Source of the DNA: Sebaldella sp. S0638
Lineage (GTDB): Bacteria; Fusobacteriota; Fusobacteriia; Fusobacteriales; Leptotrichiaceae
Assembly: GCF_024158605.1 (NCBI RefSeq)
Contig: NZ_JAMZGM010000012.1
Location: 1-64,000 of the forward strand
DNA length: 64,000 nt
Reading direction: 5' to 3'
The translations under genes were made by a program, and so were the position numbers. Numbering within the stretch: the stretch's first letter is position 1; each line of letters begins with the position of its first letter. The notes beneath the pieces were generated by a model. The model saw only the letters and a list, made by a program, of their open reading frames with translations. It was not told the DNA's origin and ran no database searches. This document shows, in pieces, positions 25,836 through 35,143 of this stretch.

Positions 25836-27482
25836 CTATATATTCTTAAGTGCGAATATCAATGCTTCCTCAGGGTTTCTAGTCAGGGAAACATATTCTT
25901 TCCCACCTGTAGAAACTGCCTTTATTCCTGCTTTATCTGTTTCCGTCTTTAATTCATCAAGCATTGAAGCCATTTGCGGAGCCAGTATAATAAGATCAAA
26001 CTGATCCAGTATTTCTTTATGCTGACCATATGCCATAGCAGTTGATTCCAGATCCATATTCTTCTGCTTAGCACCTTCTGCGATTGCGTTGGCGAGCATT
26101 CCGCTTGTTGCTCCGTTTGCACACAATACAAGTACAGACACTTTTTTATCTTTTATATCATATATTTTTTTATCTTCAGTTTCAGGTTTTTCCTGAGGCT
26201 GTTCAGTTACTGCACTGTCTTCTTCTTCCTGTTTAATAAGCTGAAGATCATAAGTTTTCAGGAACGGATAATAAATTATAAAGTCAATCACAAGAAGCAG
26301 AGGTACAAGCAGAAATACAAGCGGAGAAAATCCTGTTCCTATTATTAATCCTAAAGGCCCCGGCGTTGTCCACGGAAGATTATAGACGAATCCGTTCATG
26401 CCTATAGTTATGAAAAATTTCAGAAGCCATACATTTATAATTGGTGTAAATATAAACGGTATAAAAAATACAGGATTCAAAACAAGGGGAGCACCGAACA
26501 GTATCGGCTCGTTAACACCGAACAATCCCGGAATCAAAGAGGCTTTTCCCACGGCTTTCAGCTGTTTTGACTTTGCTATAAATGCCATCATAAATATTAT
26601 TACAAGTGTCGCGCCGGTTCCGCCCAAAGTTGCCACGAAATATTGAGAACCTTGTGAAAGAACCTTTGTAGCATGTTCTCCTTTACTGAACATCTGAAAA
26701 TTTACTTCGACATTTGTAAGATATATAGCTGCCACTGCCGGTTCTACTATTGACGGGCCATGTATTCCCACAAACCAGAAAAACGCCATAGCCCCGAAAA
26801 TAACAGCAAGTCCGATATATCCGTCAGCTGCTGAAAACAGCGGTCTGAATAATTCAAGGATAAATTCGCTGAAACCTACCCCGATAAACTTTCTCACTGC
26901 AATATCAAATATCCAGAAAAGCAGGACTGAAAGCGAGATTGGAATAATATCGGCAAATGTCTGAGAAATATTCCCCGGAACTTCTTTCGGCAGTTTTATG
27001 GTAATATTACGTCCTACACAGAATTTATATATATTAGGAATAGTGAAACCTATTATAAATGATGTAAGAAGACCTTTTGTACCAAGATAATCAAGGGAAA
27101 TTGCCCCGTCTTTCAGATCAGTGCTTAACAGAAGAAATGATATTATAGATGCTATCATCACTGATACTGTATTTATTTGTCTTGTTTTAGGCATTTTTAG
27201 ATTAAAATTATCTGTAAGGCTTCTTGCAATGGTACTTGACATTAGTATAGCCAGAATTCCCATAGATAATGAGTAAGCTTTCATTAATACATTAACAATA
27301 TTATCAGGTAAAAAGTATCCGAATGCATTTGGCACAAATGCTATAAGTAAAAATATACTTGAAAATAATATTACAGGAATCAGACTTATAAAACCGTCTC
27401 TTATTGCACGTAAATAAGGGTTATTAGATATCTTATTAAAAAACGGCTGCATTTTTGTTATCCATTTTACTAGTTTCATCAT
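25836..27482 (-). CDS. lacE: Lactose-type PTS EIIC-EIIB transporter
   Basis: About 548 residues from ATG 27482; a GTG nine bases earlier is an alternative. The first 430 residues are the multi-span lactose/cellobiose-type EIIC channel (conserved GIHGPSIVEP). A charged Glu/Pro-rich linker joins the EIIB domain, whose phosphorylated cysteine lies in VLVLCANGATSGM (about Cys454). It imports and phosphorylates lactose or a similar beta-galactoside, with phosphate passed from LacF. The fused C-B order is that of Gram-positive LacE. Confidence 0.9.
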   Translation of the reverse strand: MMKLVKWITKMQPFFNKISNNPYLRAIRDGFISLIPVILFSSIFLLIAFVPNAFGYFLPDNIVNVLMKAYSLSMGILAILMSSTIARSLTDNFNLKMPKTRQINTVSVMIASIISFLLLSTDLKDGAISLDYLGTKGLLTSFIIGFTIPNIYKFCVGRNITIKLPKEVPGNISQTFADIIPISLSVLLFWIFDIAVRKFIGVGFSEFILELFRPLFSAADGYIGLAVIFGAMAFFWFVGIHGPSIVEPAVAAIYLTNVEVNFQMFSKGEHATKVLSQGSQYFVATLGGTGATLVIIFMMAFIAKSKQLKAVGKASLIPGLFGVNEPILFGAPLVLNPVFFIPFIFTPIINVWLLKFFITIGMNGFVYNLPWTTPGPLGLIIGTGFSPLVFLLVPLLLVIDFIIYYPFLKTYDLQLIKQEEEDSAVTEQPQEKPETEDKKIYDIKDKKVSVLVLCANGATSGMLANAIAEGAKQKNMDLESTAMAYGQHKEILDQFDLIILAPQMASMLDELKTETDKAGIKAVSTGGKEYVSLTRNPEEALIFALKNI

Positions 27483-27497
27483 ATTTCTCACCCCGCC

Positions 27498-27812
27498 TTA
27501 ATTAGATTTTTTATATAAATTTATAAAATGTTGTGTGAGATCCTTTAATAACATAGCAGTCATCAGATGATCCTGGGCATGCACCATTATAAAGCCTATT
27601 TCATTAGTTTCGCCAGCTGCTTCTTTTTGTATCATTTCTGTCTGTTGGGCATGGGCTTCCAGCAATACTTCGCCTGCCTCGGCTACAAGTGTTTCAGCCT
27701 TTTCAAAATTAGAATTTTCTGCTTCCTTTATTGCCATCAGCAGTTTTGATCTTGCTTCACCGGCGTAAGCCACTATTTCAAATCCAATCATTGTTACTTC
27801 TTCTCTAGTCAT
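27498..27812 (-). CDS. lacF: Lactose PTS EIIA component
   Basis: 104 residues from ATG 27812, chosen because AAGGAGAG precedes it and because the phosphorylated histidine in MVHAQDHLM then falls at H78, the number known in lactococcal LacF. An earlier in-frame ATG (27857) lies inside lacB. It is an all-helical trimeric EIIA that passes phosphate from HPr to LacE. D81 is the conserved metal-binding position. Confidence 0.92.
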   Translation of the reverse strand: MTREEVTMIGFEIVAYAGEARSKLLMAIKEAENSNFEKAETLVAEAGEVLLEAHAQQTEMIQKEAAGETNEIGFIMVHAQDHLMTAMLLKDLTQHFINLYKKSN

Positions 27813-27829
27813 AACTCTCTCCTTTTTTA

Positions 27830-28345
27830 TTAATCGTGATAAAAGCCCTGATTCCATTTTTCTATAAACTCATCGAAAAAATTCTCATGTTTTATTTCAT
27901 CATATTCTTTTTTGAAATTATCAATTTTACTGATTAATTCTCTGTTTTCCCCTGTCTCCACATATTTTTCCGCAAGAAATTCATCGATTATATTCTGAAT
28001 AAGCCCGATTCCGGTAATTCTCGCACCTAAACCCAGTACATTTGCATTTAGATGTTTTCTTGCCATTCTTGCAGTGAGAACATCTCTTACGAGTGATATT
28101 CTTACCCCTGGAACTTTACTTGCCGCATTTGATATTCCCACACCTGTTCCGCATATTACTATCCCGAAATCCGCTTCCTTATTTAAGACTCTTACACCTA
28201 CTCTTCTTGCATATATAGGATAATGTGTTCTTTCAAAATCATAAGTTCCTTCATCAAAAACTTCATGACCTTTTTCTTTTAGATATCTGACTACTTCATT
28301 TTTAGTATCTGTTACAATATGATCGCATCCGACTGCTATTTTCAT
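27830..28345 (-). CDS. lacB: Galactose-6-phosphate isomerase subunit LacB
   Basis: 171 residues, the size of LacB. The RpiB/LacAB fold is evident, with GCDHIVTDTK at the start, ICGTGVGISNAASKVPGVR in the middle, and FFDEFIEKWNQGFYHD at the very end, which is distinctive for LacB. With LacA it converts galactose-6-phosphate to tagatose-6-phosphate. RpiB relatives also act on allose-6-phosphate, which matters because the neighbouring als operon lacks its own isomerase. Confidence 0.92.
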   Translation of the reverse strand: MKIAVGCDHIVTDTKNEVVRYLKEKGHEVFDEGTYDFERTHYPIYARRVGVRVLNKEADFGIVICGTGVGISNAASKVPGVRISLVRDVLTARMARKHLNANVLGLGARITGIGLIQNIIDEFLAEKYVETGENRELISKIDNFKKEYDEIKHENFFDEFIEKWNQGFYHD

Positions 28346-28388
28346 TATTTTATTTCCTCCTGTATTTTCAGTTTTATATTTGTCTTAA

Positions 28389-28811
28389 CTACATTTTATT
28401 AAGCATATCGACTCTAACCTGATGTCTTCCTCCCGAATAGTTCGATTCGGCAAAAACATTGCAGATACTCTTGGCGAGTGCTTCTCCTGTGATTTCATAT
28501 CCTATTGTGATAATGCTTGTATTATTATGATCTCTTGTCATCTTTGCCGAATGTTCATCTGCGACCTGCGCACAAACAATTCCTTTCTGTTTTGAACATA
28601 TCATAAATGGTGCAATTCCAAAATCATCTAAAATTATCCCTTTTTCAATCTCTCCTTTTGTCACTGCCTCTGATATTTTATATGAAATATTGCAGATATC
28701 ATTTTCTTCATCTGCGTAATCAATGATTTCATACTTTTTAGCCAACAGATATTCTTTTATTTTTTCCTTTAAGTGTTTTCCGCCTTCTGAGCTGCCTAGA
28801 CCAATTTTCAT
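28389..28811 (-). CDS. lacA: Galactose-6-phosphate isomerase subunit LacA
   Basis: 140 residues, with the LacA-specific C-terminus GGRHQVRVDMLNKM and the TRDHNNTSIITIG segment. It lacks the CGTG loop held by LacB (ILDDFGIAPFM stands there), as expected for the partner subunit. First gene of the lac structural operon, with AGGAGG-type sites before it and before lacB. Confidence 0.92.
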   Translation of the reverse strand: MKIGLGSSEGGKHLKEKIKEYLLAKKYEIIDYADEENDICNISYKISEAVTKGEIEKGIILDDFGIAPFMICSKQKGIVCAQVADEHSAKMTRDHNNTSIITIGYEITGEALAKSICNVFAESNYSGGRHQVRVDMLNKM

Positions 28812-28830
28812 CTGTTTTCCTCCATTTTCT

Positions 28831-28900
28831 CGTTATTTTTTGTTATGAAATGTTACAAATTGTTATATGTTTATTATAACCTTTTTTTTAAATTTGTCAA
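28831..28900 (-). promoter_or_regulatory. lacA promoter with four 10-bp-phased repressor repeats
   Basis: On the minus strand TTGACA (28895-28900), 16-base spacer, TATAAT (28873-28878). Just downstream of it lie repeats of TGTTA plus five bases, starting at 28841, 28851 and 28861 on the plus strand, with a variant CGTTA at 28831. All are exactly 10 bp apart. The same repeat occurs before lacR, as expected for a DeoR-family LacR operator. Confidence 0.8.
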
Positions 28901-28944
28901 TAACAAATAAAAAAACATCTTAAAAAAAGATGTCCCTTATTTGG

Positions 28945-29694
28945 TTAATTAATAATTTTAGTGTATTTTTCATATTTTTTCTTAAGAGCAGCAGCAAGTC
29001 CGCTGTCTGTTATTATTCCGTCAATTTTATCAGTCTGGTAAAAAGTATATAAATCTTTCAGGTCAAATTTATTACTGTCTATTAATACATAATTTTTCTG
29101 GGAATTACTCATGATGACCTTTTGAAGACTTGCTTCTTCTTTATTGGAATTAGTTACATTATTATCCTTTATTCCGTTAGCACCTATAAAACTTTTGTCT
29201 ACTTTAATTTCAGATAAAACCCTGTCTGTTATTTCTCCTATAAAAGCTCCTGATTTTTCCCGCCATATTCCGCCTGTTAGTATCAGTTCAAAATCTTCGT
29301 TTCCTTTATATTGTTCGAATATATAAAAAGAATTTGTAATAATTCTTATACGTTTATTTTTTATATATTTCAAAAGACACTCATTGGTAGTGCTTGCACC
29401 TATGAATATTATATCTCCGTTTTCTATATAATTACCAGCAAGTTTTCCGATTTCTTCTTTTTTTGATATATTTATATTTTTTTTCTGTAAATGTGTGAGT
29501 TCCACCAGATTCAAGTCATTATTTCTTACCGCACCGCCGTGAGTTCTTTTCAGCATGCCGGAATCTTCCAGCAGCTTCAGATCACGTCCTATGGTCATTC
29601 TGGTAACGCCGAGTTTTTTCATCAGGTCATTTACCGTGACAATGCCGTATTTTTCTAATTCTTTCATTATCATATCTATTCTTTGTTCTTTCAT
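28945..29694 (-). CDS. lacR: DeoR-family lactose operon repressor
   Basis: 249 residues. The N-terminal DeoR helix-turn-helix (IVTVNDLMKKLGVTRMTIGRDLKLLEDSGMLKRTHGGAV) is followed by the DeoR sensor domain (GDIIFIGASTTNECLLKYI, IITNSFYIFEQYK, SFIGANGI). LacR-type repressors respond to tagatose-6-phosphate in Gram-positive lac operons. It has its own promoter with the same TGTTA repeats, indicating autoregulation. It is divergent from nothing: it lies upstream of lacA on the same strand. Confidence 0.88.
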   Translation of the reverse strand: MKEQRIDMIMKELEKYGIVTVNDLMKKLGVTRMTIGRDLKLLEDSGMLKRTHGGAVRNNDLNLVELTHLQKKNINISKKEEIGKLAGNYIENGDIIFIGASTTNECLLKYIKNKRIRIITNSFYIFEQYKGNEDFELILTGGIWREKSGAFIGEITDRVLSEIKVDKSFIGANGIKDNNVTNSNKEEASLQKVIMSNSQKNYVLIDSNKFDLKDLYTFYQTDKIDGIITDSGLAAALKKKYEKYTKIIN

Positions 29695-29722
29695 TTCAAC
29701 TCCTAAAAGTTTTCTATATTTT

Positions 29723-29781
29723 TGTTACAAAATGTTTTTATTTGTTATAATGATTTTACTCTTATTAACTTTACTTGTCAA
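29723..29781 (-). promoter_or_regulatory. lacR promoter and operator repeats
   Basis: On the minus strand TTGACA (29776-29781), 17-base spacer, TAAAAT (29753-29758). Repeats TGTTA (29723), TGTTT (29733) and TGTTA (29743) follow at 10-bp steps. The remaining bases to 30033 are A/T-rich with nothing else supported. Confidence 0.75.
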
Positions 29782-30033
29782 CTTTTATATTTAATATTTA
29801 TTAATGAACTACTTTTTGTATCAGCAGCGGTCAGTTTGATTTTATTTATATTCTATACGGAAATATTACTGATAATAAATTATGTACATACCCGGGTTTA
29901 AAATATTTTATTTATCTGCTTTTAAAAATTATGTTTATATAATATAATAAAATTATATTTGAAAAATTATTTAACTAAAGATGATGTTATATAAAACTGT
30001 ATCAAAAATTCTAAAAATAAATAAAGGATAGGT

Positions 30034-31395
30034 ATGTTTGAAAACAGAATAAAAAGTCTTAATAATAAAAAGATGGATAAAAACGGAGAGTTTGTAATCT
30101 ATTGGATGCAGAGAAGCATAAGAAGTTCTTGTAATCATTCATTGGAATATGCTGTTCAGATAGCAAATGACTTAAAAAAAGATTTACTGGTAATTTTTTG
30201 CTTTGACAGTAAATTTTCAGAGATGAATGAAAGAAGCTGTTACTTTTTGTTTGAATCACTTAAAGATACAGAGGAAAACCTGAAAAAAAGAGGAATCAGA
30301 TTTATAGTTTTAGATTCCAGCCCTTTGATAACAAAGCTTTTGGAATATGCTGAAAAATCTGTCTGTGTAATAACTGACAGGGGGTATTTAAAGTATTTGA
30401 GAGAAATAAGGGAAAAAGCAGCTGAAAAAATTTTAGTGAGAATGGTGCAGGTAGAGTCTGATGTGGTGGTTCCCGTTGAAACGGCATCTTCTAAAGAAGA
30501 ATACTCAGCGAAGACTCTTAGGGGAAAGCTGCATAAAGTCTTAGAATTTTACATAAACAGAGAGTTTGATTATATTCATTATGAAATGAATTATCTCGGG
30601 GAAATTAAGACAGACTTTGATCTGAAAAAAATGTATGAGATATTAGGAAAACTGAATATAGACAGATCAGTAAAAAAGTCAGAATATTTTTACGGAGGAG
30701 AAAATACTGCGAAAAAAACTCTTGAAACTTTTATAGCTGAAAAATTAGACGGATACAGTAAATATAGAAATAATCCTGAATTGGACTATCAGTCGGATTT
30801 ATCACCTTATCTGCATTTTGGGAATATATCCCCTCTGTTTATTGCAAAGGAGATTTTGAAGTCGCAAAAAAACAAAGAATCTACAGATGATTTTTTGGAA
30901 GAACTTATAGTAAGAAGAGAATTAGCAATAAATTTCGTATATTATAACCCGGACTATGATAAGTTTCAGAATATGACTTATTCATGGGCATATGAAACTA
31001 TGGAGAAACATAAAAATGATCAAAAGGATTATATCTATTCCCCTGATATTCTAGAAAAAGCAGAAACACACGATGAATACTGGAATTCAGCTCAGAAAGA
31101 AATGATGATAACAGGGAAAATGCATGGTTATATGAGAATGTACTGGGCAAAGAAAATAATAGAATGGTCTGAAGGATTTGATAAAGCCTATGAAGTAATA
31201 AAATATCTGAATAATAAATATTTTATTGACGGAAGAGATGAAAACAGCTATGCAGGAATAGCATGGTGCTTCGGGAAGCACGACAGAGCATGGAATGAAC
31301 GGAATATTTTCGGGAAAATAAGATACATGAATTCAAACGGATTGAAAAGAAAATTTAATATAGATATGTATACAGAGAAAATAAATAAATTATAA
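30034..31395 (+). CDS. phr: Class II CPD DNA photolyase
   Basis: 453 residues. It repairs cyclobutane pyrimidine dimers using light and FAD. The class II signature is clear: VIYWMQRSIRSSCNHSLEYA near the N-terminus, SDLSPYLHFGNISP, EELIVRRELAINFVYYN, and DGRDENSYAGIAWCFGKHDRAWNERNIFGKIRYMN at the C-terminus. Class II enzymes are less common in bacteria than class I. It is a single gene closed by a terminator. A light-dependent enzyme seems odd in a presumed gut anaerobe. Confidence 0.92.
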   Translation: MFENRIKSLNNKKMDKNGEFVIYWMQRSIRSSCNHSLEYAVQIANDLKKDLLVIFCFDSKFSEMNERSCYFLFESLKDTEENLKKRGIRFIVLDSSPLITKLLEYAEKSVCVITDRGYLKYLREIREKAAEKILVRMVQVESDVVVPVETASSKEEYSAKTLRGKLHKVLEFYINREFDYIHYEMNYLGEIKTDFDLKKMYEILGKLNIDRSVKKSEYFYGGENTAKKTLETFIAEKLDGYSKYRNNPELDYQSDLSPYLHFGNISPLFIAKEILKSQKNKESTDDFLEELIVRRELAINFVYYNPDYDKFQNMTYSWAYETMEKHKNDQKDYIYSPDILEKAETHDEYWNSAQKEMMITGKMHGYMRMYWAKKIIEWSEGFDKAYEVIKYLNNKYFIDGRDENSYAGIAWCFGKHDRAWNERNIFGKIRYMNSNGLKRKFNIDMYTEKINKL

Positions 31396-31416
31396 ATTTT
31401 AGAAATAATAAGTACA

Positions 31417-31461
31417 GAAAAATCAGCATCACAGATTTTGTAATCTTGACGCTGATTTTTT
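31417..31461. terminator. Bidirectional terminator after photolyase
   Basis: AAAAATCAGCATCA (31418-31431) pairs with TGACGCTGATTTTT (31447-31460) with one wobble. It lies between convergent genes. Confidence 0.85.
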
Positions 31462-31492
31462 AATGACAATTTTTACAGTATAAATAAAATTA

Positions 31493-32149
31493 TTATTTTG
31501 AGTAATTTCTTAAATGCAAATAAACTGTATTTTTGGAAATTTTCAGATAATCAGCTACAAGATTCGGTGAATCTTTGATATTGAAAATCCCCTTGTCATA
31601 AAGCCTTTTAATGATCTCTTTGTTTTTGTTTATTGAAGAAACAAAGGAGTCATTATTTACTTCTGTAACAATATTATCTAATGCACTGAGAACCAATTCG
31701 CTCGTGGAATTAGCAAAAATTTCGTTATTTTCATTGTTGTTCTGCATATTTTGATCTTTGCTTGGAAAAAAGCTTTTGATAAACTCGCCGAATGAAGTGT
31801 CTAAATTCAGGTTCATACATAGTAATCCTATAATTCTGCCGTTTTCTCCGTAGATGGCTGTGGTATTCGATTTTAGCGAGTTACCTGTTTTAGATCTGGT
31901 ATAGTATGTTTTACAAATCTTGTCATCAGAATTTTTAATTTCAGAAAGCATTTTCAGAGCAATATCCGTGATAGGAGCTCCGATCTTTCTTCCTGTATGG
32001 TGTCCGTTTGCTATCTTTACAACAGAACGGTTGTAATCTTCCAAACTGTGAAGAACTACTTCAGAAGAAGGTCCTAAATAATTTGCCAATCCGTCCACCA
32101 TGGTCTTATAAGACTCTAATATCTGTTTATCTATATCCGATAAAACCAT
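31493..32149 (-). CDS. YheO-type PAS/HTH transcriptional regulator
   Basis: 218 residues. The N-terminal YheO-like PAS domain begins with a 'SYKTMVDGLANYLGPSSEVVLHSLED' stretch and contains ANGHHTGRKIGAPITD and AIYGENGRIIGLLCMNLNLD. The C-terminus is a helix-turn-helix (LVADYLKISKNTVYLHLRNY). It is divergent from the xylose operon, but that operon has its own ROK regulator, so a role in xylose control is only possible. The effector is unknown. Confidence 0.85.
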   Translation of the reverse strand: MVLSDIDKQILESYKTMVDGLANYLGPSSEVVLHSLEDYNRSVVKIANGHHTGRKIGAPITDIALKMLSEIKNSDDKICKTYYTRSKTGNSLKSNTTAIYGENGRIIGLLCMNLNLDTSFGEFIKSFFPSKDQNMQNNNENNEIFANSTSELVLSALDNIVTEVNNDSFVSSINKNKEIIKRLYDKGIFNIKDSPNLVADYLKISKNTVYLHLRNYSK

Positions 32150-32329
32150 TTTTACCTCCTGTAAGTGTACTTGTATAGATTGTATAATTGAAAGTGAAAA
32201 ATGTCAAATAAAATTAAAATAATAGTTCTAATTTTTTTTTAAAATAATAAATAAAATGATTTTTTTTATCTTAAATATCATATTTATAAGATGTTTTTAA
32301 AATTTAAAAATATTTTTTCGTTTTTGGTA

Positions 32330-32483
32330 TTGACAAATAAAAAAATAAAGGTAAAATATATTGATTTGATATTTTAAAATGATTTTAAAATATAGATTTT
32401 GTAAATAAAAAGTAACGATATAAGTAATTTTGAAAGTAACTTTCACTAAATCTGAAAATTTTTTTATTCAGTAAACTGAATAA
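32330..32483 (+). promoter_or_regulatory. xylF promoter and three candidate operator palindromes
   Basis: TTGACA (32330-32335), 16-base spacer, TAAAAT (32352-32357). Downstream are three perfect inverted repeats: ATATTTTAAAAT-g-ATTTTAAAATAT (32369-32393), GAAAGT-a-ACTTTC (32432-32444) and TTATTCAGT-aa-ACTGAATAA (32464-32483). They are unlike each other, so at most one or two are sites of the same protein. The rest of 32150-32528 is A/T-rich. Confidence 0.6.
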
Positions 32484-32528
32484 TAGGAATAACAAAGTAA
32501 GCAAATAAAAAAATATAGAGGTGAGAAA

Positions 32529-33572
32529 ATGAAAAAGATGTTTTTTATGTTAACTTTAGTAATGTTATTTTTAGTTTCATGCGGAGGGAACAGCAGCAAA
32601 GGAGATACGAAAGGTACTGATACAGGTAAGGAAAACAAAAAAAAGATAAAAATAGGAATGTCAATTGATGATCTGAGACTGGAAAGATGGCAGAAAGACA
32701 GGGATATTTTTAAAAAAGCAGCGGAAGATCTGGGAGCAGAAGTAATAGTGGTATCTGCGAACGGAGATTCGCAAAAGCAGCTTACAGATGCTGAAAACCT
32801 ACTTTCACAGGGAGTAGATGTACTGGTAATTATACCTAATAACGGAGAAGTTATGGCGCCTATAGTTGATGAAGCGCATAAAGCAGGAGTAAAGGTACTG
32901 GCTTATGACAGACTTATTACGAATTCAGATGTAGACTTTTATATATCATTTGACAATGTAAAGGTAGGAGAATTACAGGCACAGGCTATAGTGGATAAAA
33001 TGCCGAAAGGAAATTATTTTCTTATGGGAGGATCGCCGACTGACAATAATGCGAGACTTTTCAGGGAAGGGCAGATGAAAGTATTACAGCCGCTTATAGA
33101 CAAAGGAGATATAAAAGTAGTTGGTGACCAGTGGGTAAAAGACTGGCTTCCGGAAGAAGCACTAAAGATAATGGAAAACGCACTTACAGCTAATAATAAT
33201 AAAATTGATGCAGTGGTAGCATCTAATGACAGTACAGCAGGAGGAGCAATACAGGCGCTGAATGCACAGGGACTAGCAGGGAAAGTACCTATATCAGGAC
33301 AGGATGCAGATCTTGCAGGGGTAAAGAGAATAGTAGAAGGTACACAGACAATGACAGTATATAAACCTATAAAAGCACTAGCGGAAAAAGCAGCACAGAT
33401 AGCTGTGGAACTGGGAAGAGGAGAAGAGATAGAATCTAACGGAATTACTAATAACGGAAAAATAGATGTAAAATCTTATCTGTTATCTCCAATATCAGTA
33501 ACTCAGGAAAACTTAAAGGAAACTATAATAAAAGACGGATTCCAGAAAGAAAGCGACGTGTACGGAAAATAA
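32529..33572 (+). CDS. xylF: D-xylose-binding lipoprotein
   Basis: 347 residues. A lipoprotein signal ending in LVSC (Cys18) leads into a type I periplasmic-binding domain with XylF features: IGMSIDDLRLERWQKDRDIF at the start, VLAYDRLITNSDVDFYISFDN, VASNDSTAGGAIQAL and GQDADLAGVKRI. It delivers xylose to XylGH. First gene of xylFGHAB, with a GAGGTGAG site and a long leader carrying palindromes. Confidence 0.92.
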   Translation: MKKMFFMLTLVMLFLVSCGGNSSKGDTKGTDTGKENKKKIKIGMSIDDLRLERWQKDRDIFKKAAEDLGAEVIVVSANGDSQKQLTDAENLLSQGVDVLVIIPNNGEVMAPIVDEAHKAGVKVLAYDRLITNSDVDFYISFDNVKVGELQAQAIVDKMPKGNYFLMGGSPTDNNARLFREGQMKVLQPLIDKGDIKVVGDQWVKDWLPEEALKIMENALTANNNKIDAVVASNDSTAGGAIQALNAQGLAGKVPISGQDADLAGVKRIVEGTQTMTVYKPIKALAEKAAQIAVELGRGEEIESNGITNNGKIDVKSYLLSPISVTQENLKETIIKDGFQKESDVYGK

Positions 33573-33592
33573 ATTCTGACGAGGTTAAAAAA

Positions 33593-35143
33593 ATGGAGAA
33601 TAGAGAAATTTTGGATATGCGAAATATCACAAAAGATTTTTCAGGAGTAAAAGCTCTTAATAATATTACAATAAAAGTAAAAAAGGGTGATGTTCATGCC
33701 CTGTGCGGTGAAAACGGCGCAGGGAAATCTACCCTTATGAAAGTCTTAAGCGGTATTTATCCATACGGAACATACAGCGGCGACATTTATTACGACGGAA
33801 ATATACTGAAAAACAGAGGGATAAAAGATTCGGAAAGCAAGGGAATTTCCATAATACATCAGGAACTGAACCTTGTGGATGAGCTTTCAATTATGGAAAA
33901 TATATTTCTGGGGAATTTTATACTGAAAAACGGAGTAGTAGACTTTTATAAAATGTATCAGAAAACCAGTGAAGTGTTAAAGGAATTAAAAATGGATATT
34001 TCTCCCGATACTCTGGTAAAAGAACTGGGAATAGGGCATAAACAGCTGGTGGAGATAGCAAAGGCCCTGTCTAAGAAATCAAAACTGATAATATTTGATG
34101 AGCCTACAGCTTCACTTACCGAGAAAGAAACCGATGTACTTTTGAATATTATCGGCGAATTAAGGGAAAAAGGAGTTACTTCGATATATATAAGCCATAA
34201 ACTCGATGAAGTTATCAAAATATCGAATGAAGTAACGGTTATCAGGGATGGACAATTTATAGAATGCAGAAAAACTTCCGGATACAGCAAAAATGATATT
34301 GTAAAAGCCATGGTAGGAAGAGAGCTGGGAAGTTTTTATCCTGAGAAGAATAACAAAATAGGAGAAGTGATTTTTGAGGTAAAGAATTACAATGTATTTG
34401 ATAATATGGGAAAACAGAAAGTAAAAAATGCAGAATTTGTTTTGAAAAAAGGTGAAATACTGGGTATTTCCGGACTGATAGGATCAGGGAGAACAGAACT
34501 TATTTCCAGTATATTCGGTACATATGAAGGAAGTAAAACAGGAGAATGTACATTTGAAGGAAAAAAGCTGAATATAAAATCAGCAAAAGAAGCATTAAAA
34601 AGCGGAATTTCCATGGTACCTGAGGATAGAAAACAGGACGGGATAATAGCAGACATGTCGGTAGAAAAAAATATGACTCTTTCAAATATAGAAGCATATA
34701 CCAAAGCTGCAAATTATGTAGACACATATAAAGAAAAAAATGATGTAAGAAAGTATATAGATCTCTTAAAAATAAAAACTTCAAGTGAGGAACTTGCTAT
34801 AAAAAATTTAAGCGGAGGAAATCAGCAGAAAGTGGTGCTGGCAAAAAATCTTCTTGTAAATCCCAAAATAATAATTCTTGATGAACCCACAAGAGGTGTA
34901 GACGTAGGCGCGAAATATGAAATATATAAAAATATAGTGGAGCTTGCCGAGCAGGGAATATCTGTAATAATGGTATCATCAGAGCTGCCCGAAGTCTTGG
35001 GAATAAGCGACAGAATTATAGTAATGCATGAGGGTGAGATAAAAGGTGAATTTATAAATAAAGACGTTACACAGGAAATGATAATGGAAGCGGCTATAGT
35101 AGGAGGTAGAAATGAGTCTGGCAACGAATTTAAAAAAAGCTAA
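33593..35143 (+). CDS. xylG: D-xylose ABC transporter ATP-binding protein
   Basis: 516 residues with two ABC modules, as in XylG/RbsA: GENGAGKST Walker A, the XylG-type insertion YPYGTYSGDIYYDG, IIFDEPTASLT, LSGGNQQKVVLAKNLL and IILDEPTRGVDVGAKYEIY. It hydrolyses ATP to drive import through XylH. The last 32 bases overlap xylH, whose AGGAGG site is inside xylG, so the two are translationally coupled. Confidence 0.92.
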   Translation: MENREILDMRNITKDFSGVKALNNITIKVKKGDVHALCGENGAGKSTLMKVLSGIYPYGTYSGDIYYDGNILKNRGIKDSESKGISIIHQELNLVDELSIMENIFLGNFILKNGVVDFYKMYQKTSEVLKELKMDISPDTLVKELGIGHKQLVEIAKALSKKSKLIIFDEPTASLTEKETDVLLNIIGELREKGVTSIYISHKLDEVIKISNEVTVIRDGQFIECRKTSGYSKNDIVKAMVGRELGSFYPEKNNKIGEVIFEVKNYNVFDNMGKQKVKNAEFVLKKGEILGISGLIGSGRTELISSIFGTYEGSKTGECTFEGKKLNIKSAKEALKSGISMVPEDRKQDGIIADMSVEKNMTLSNIEAYTKAANYVDTYKEKNDVRKYIDLLKIKTSSEELAIKNLSGGNQQKVVLAKNLLVNPKIIILDEPTRGVDVGAKYEIYKNIVELAEQGISVIMVSSELPEVLGISDRIIVMHEGEIKGEFINKDVTQEMIMEAAIVGGRNESGNEFKKS

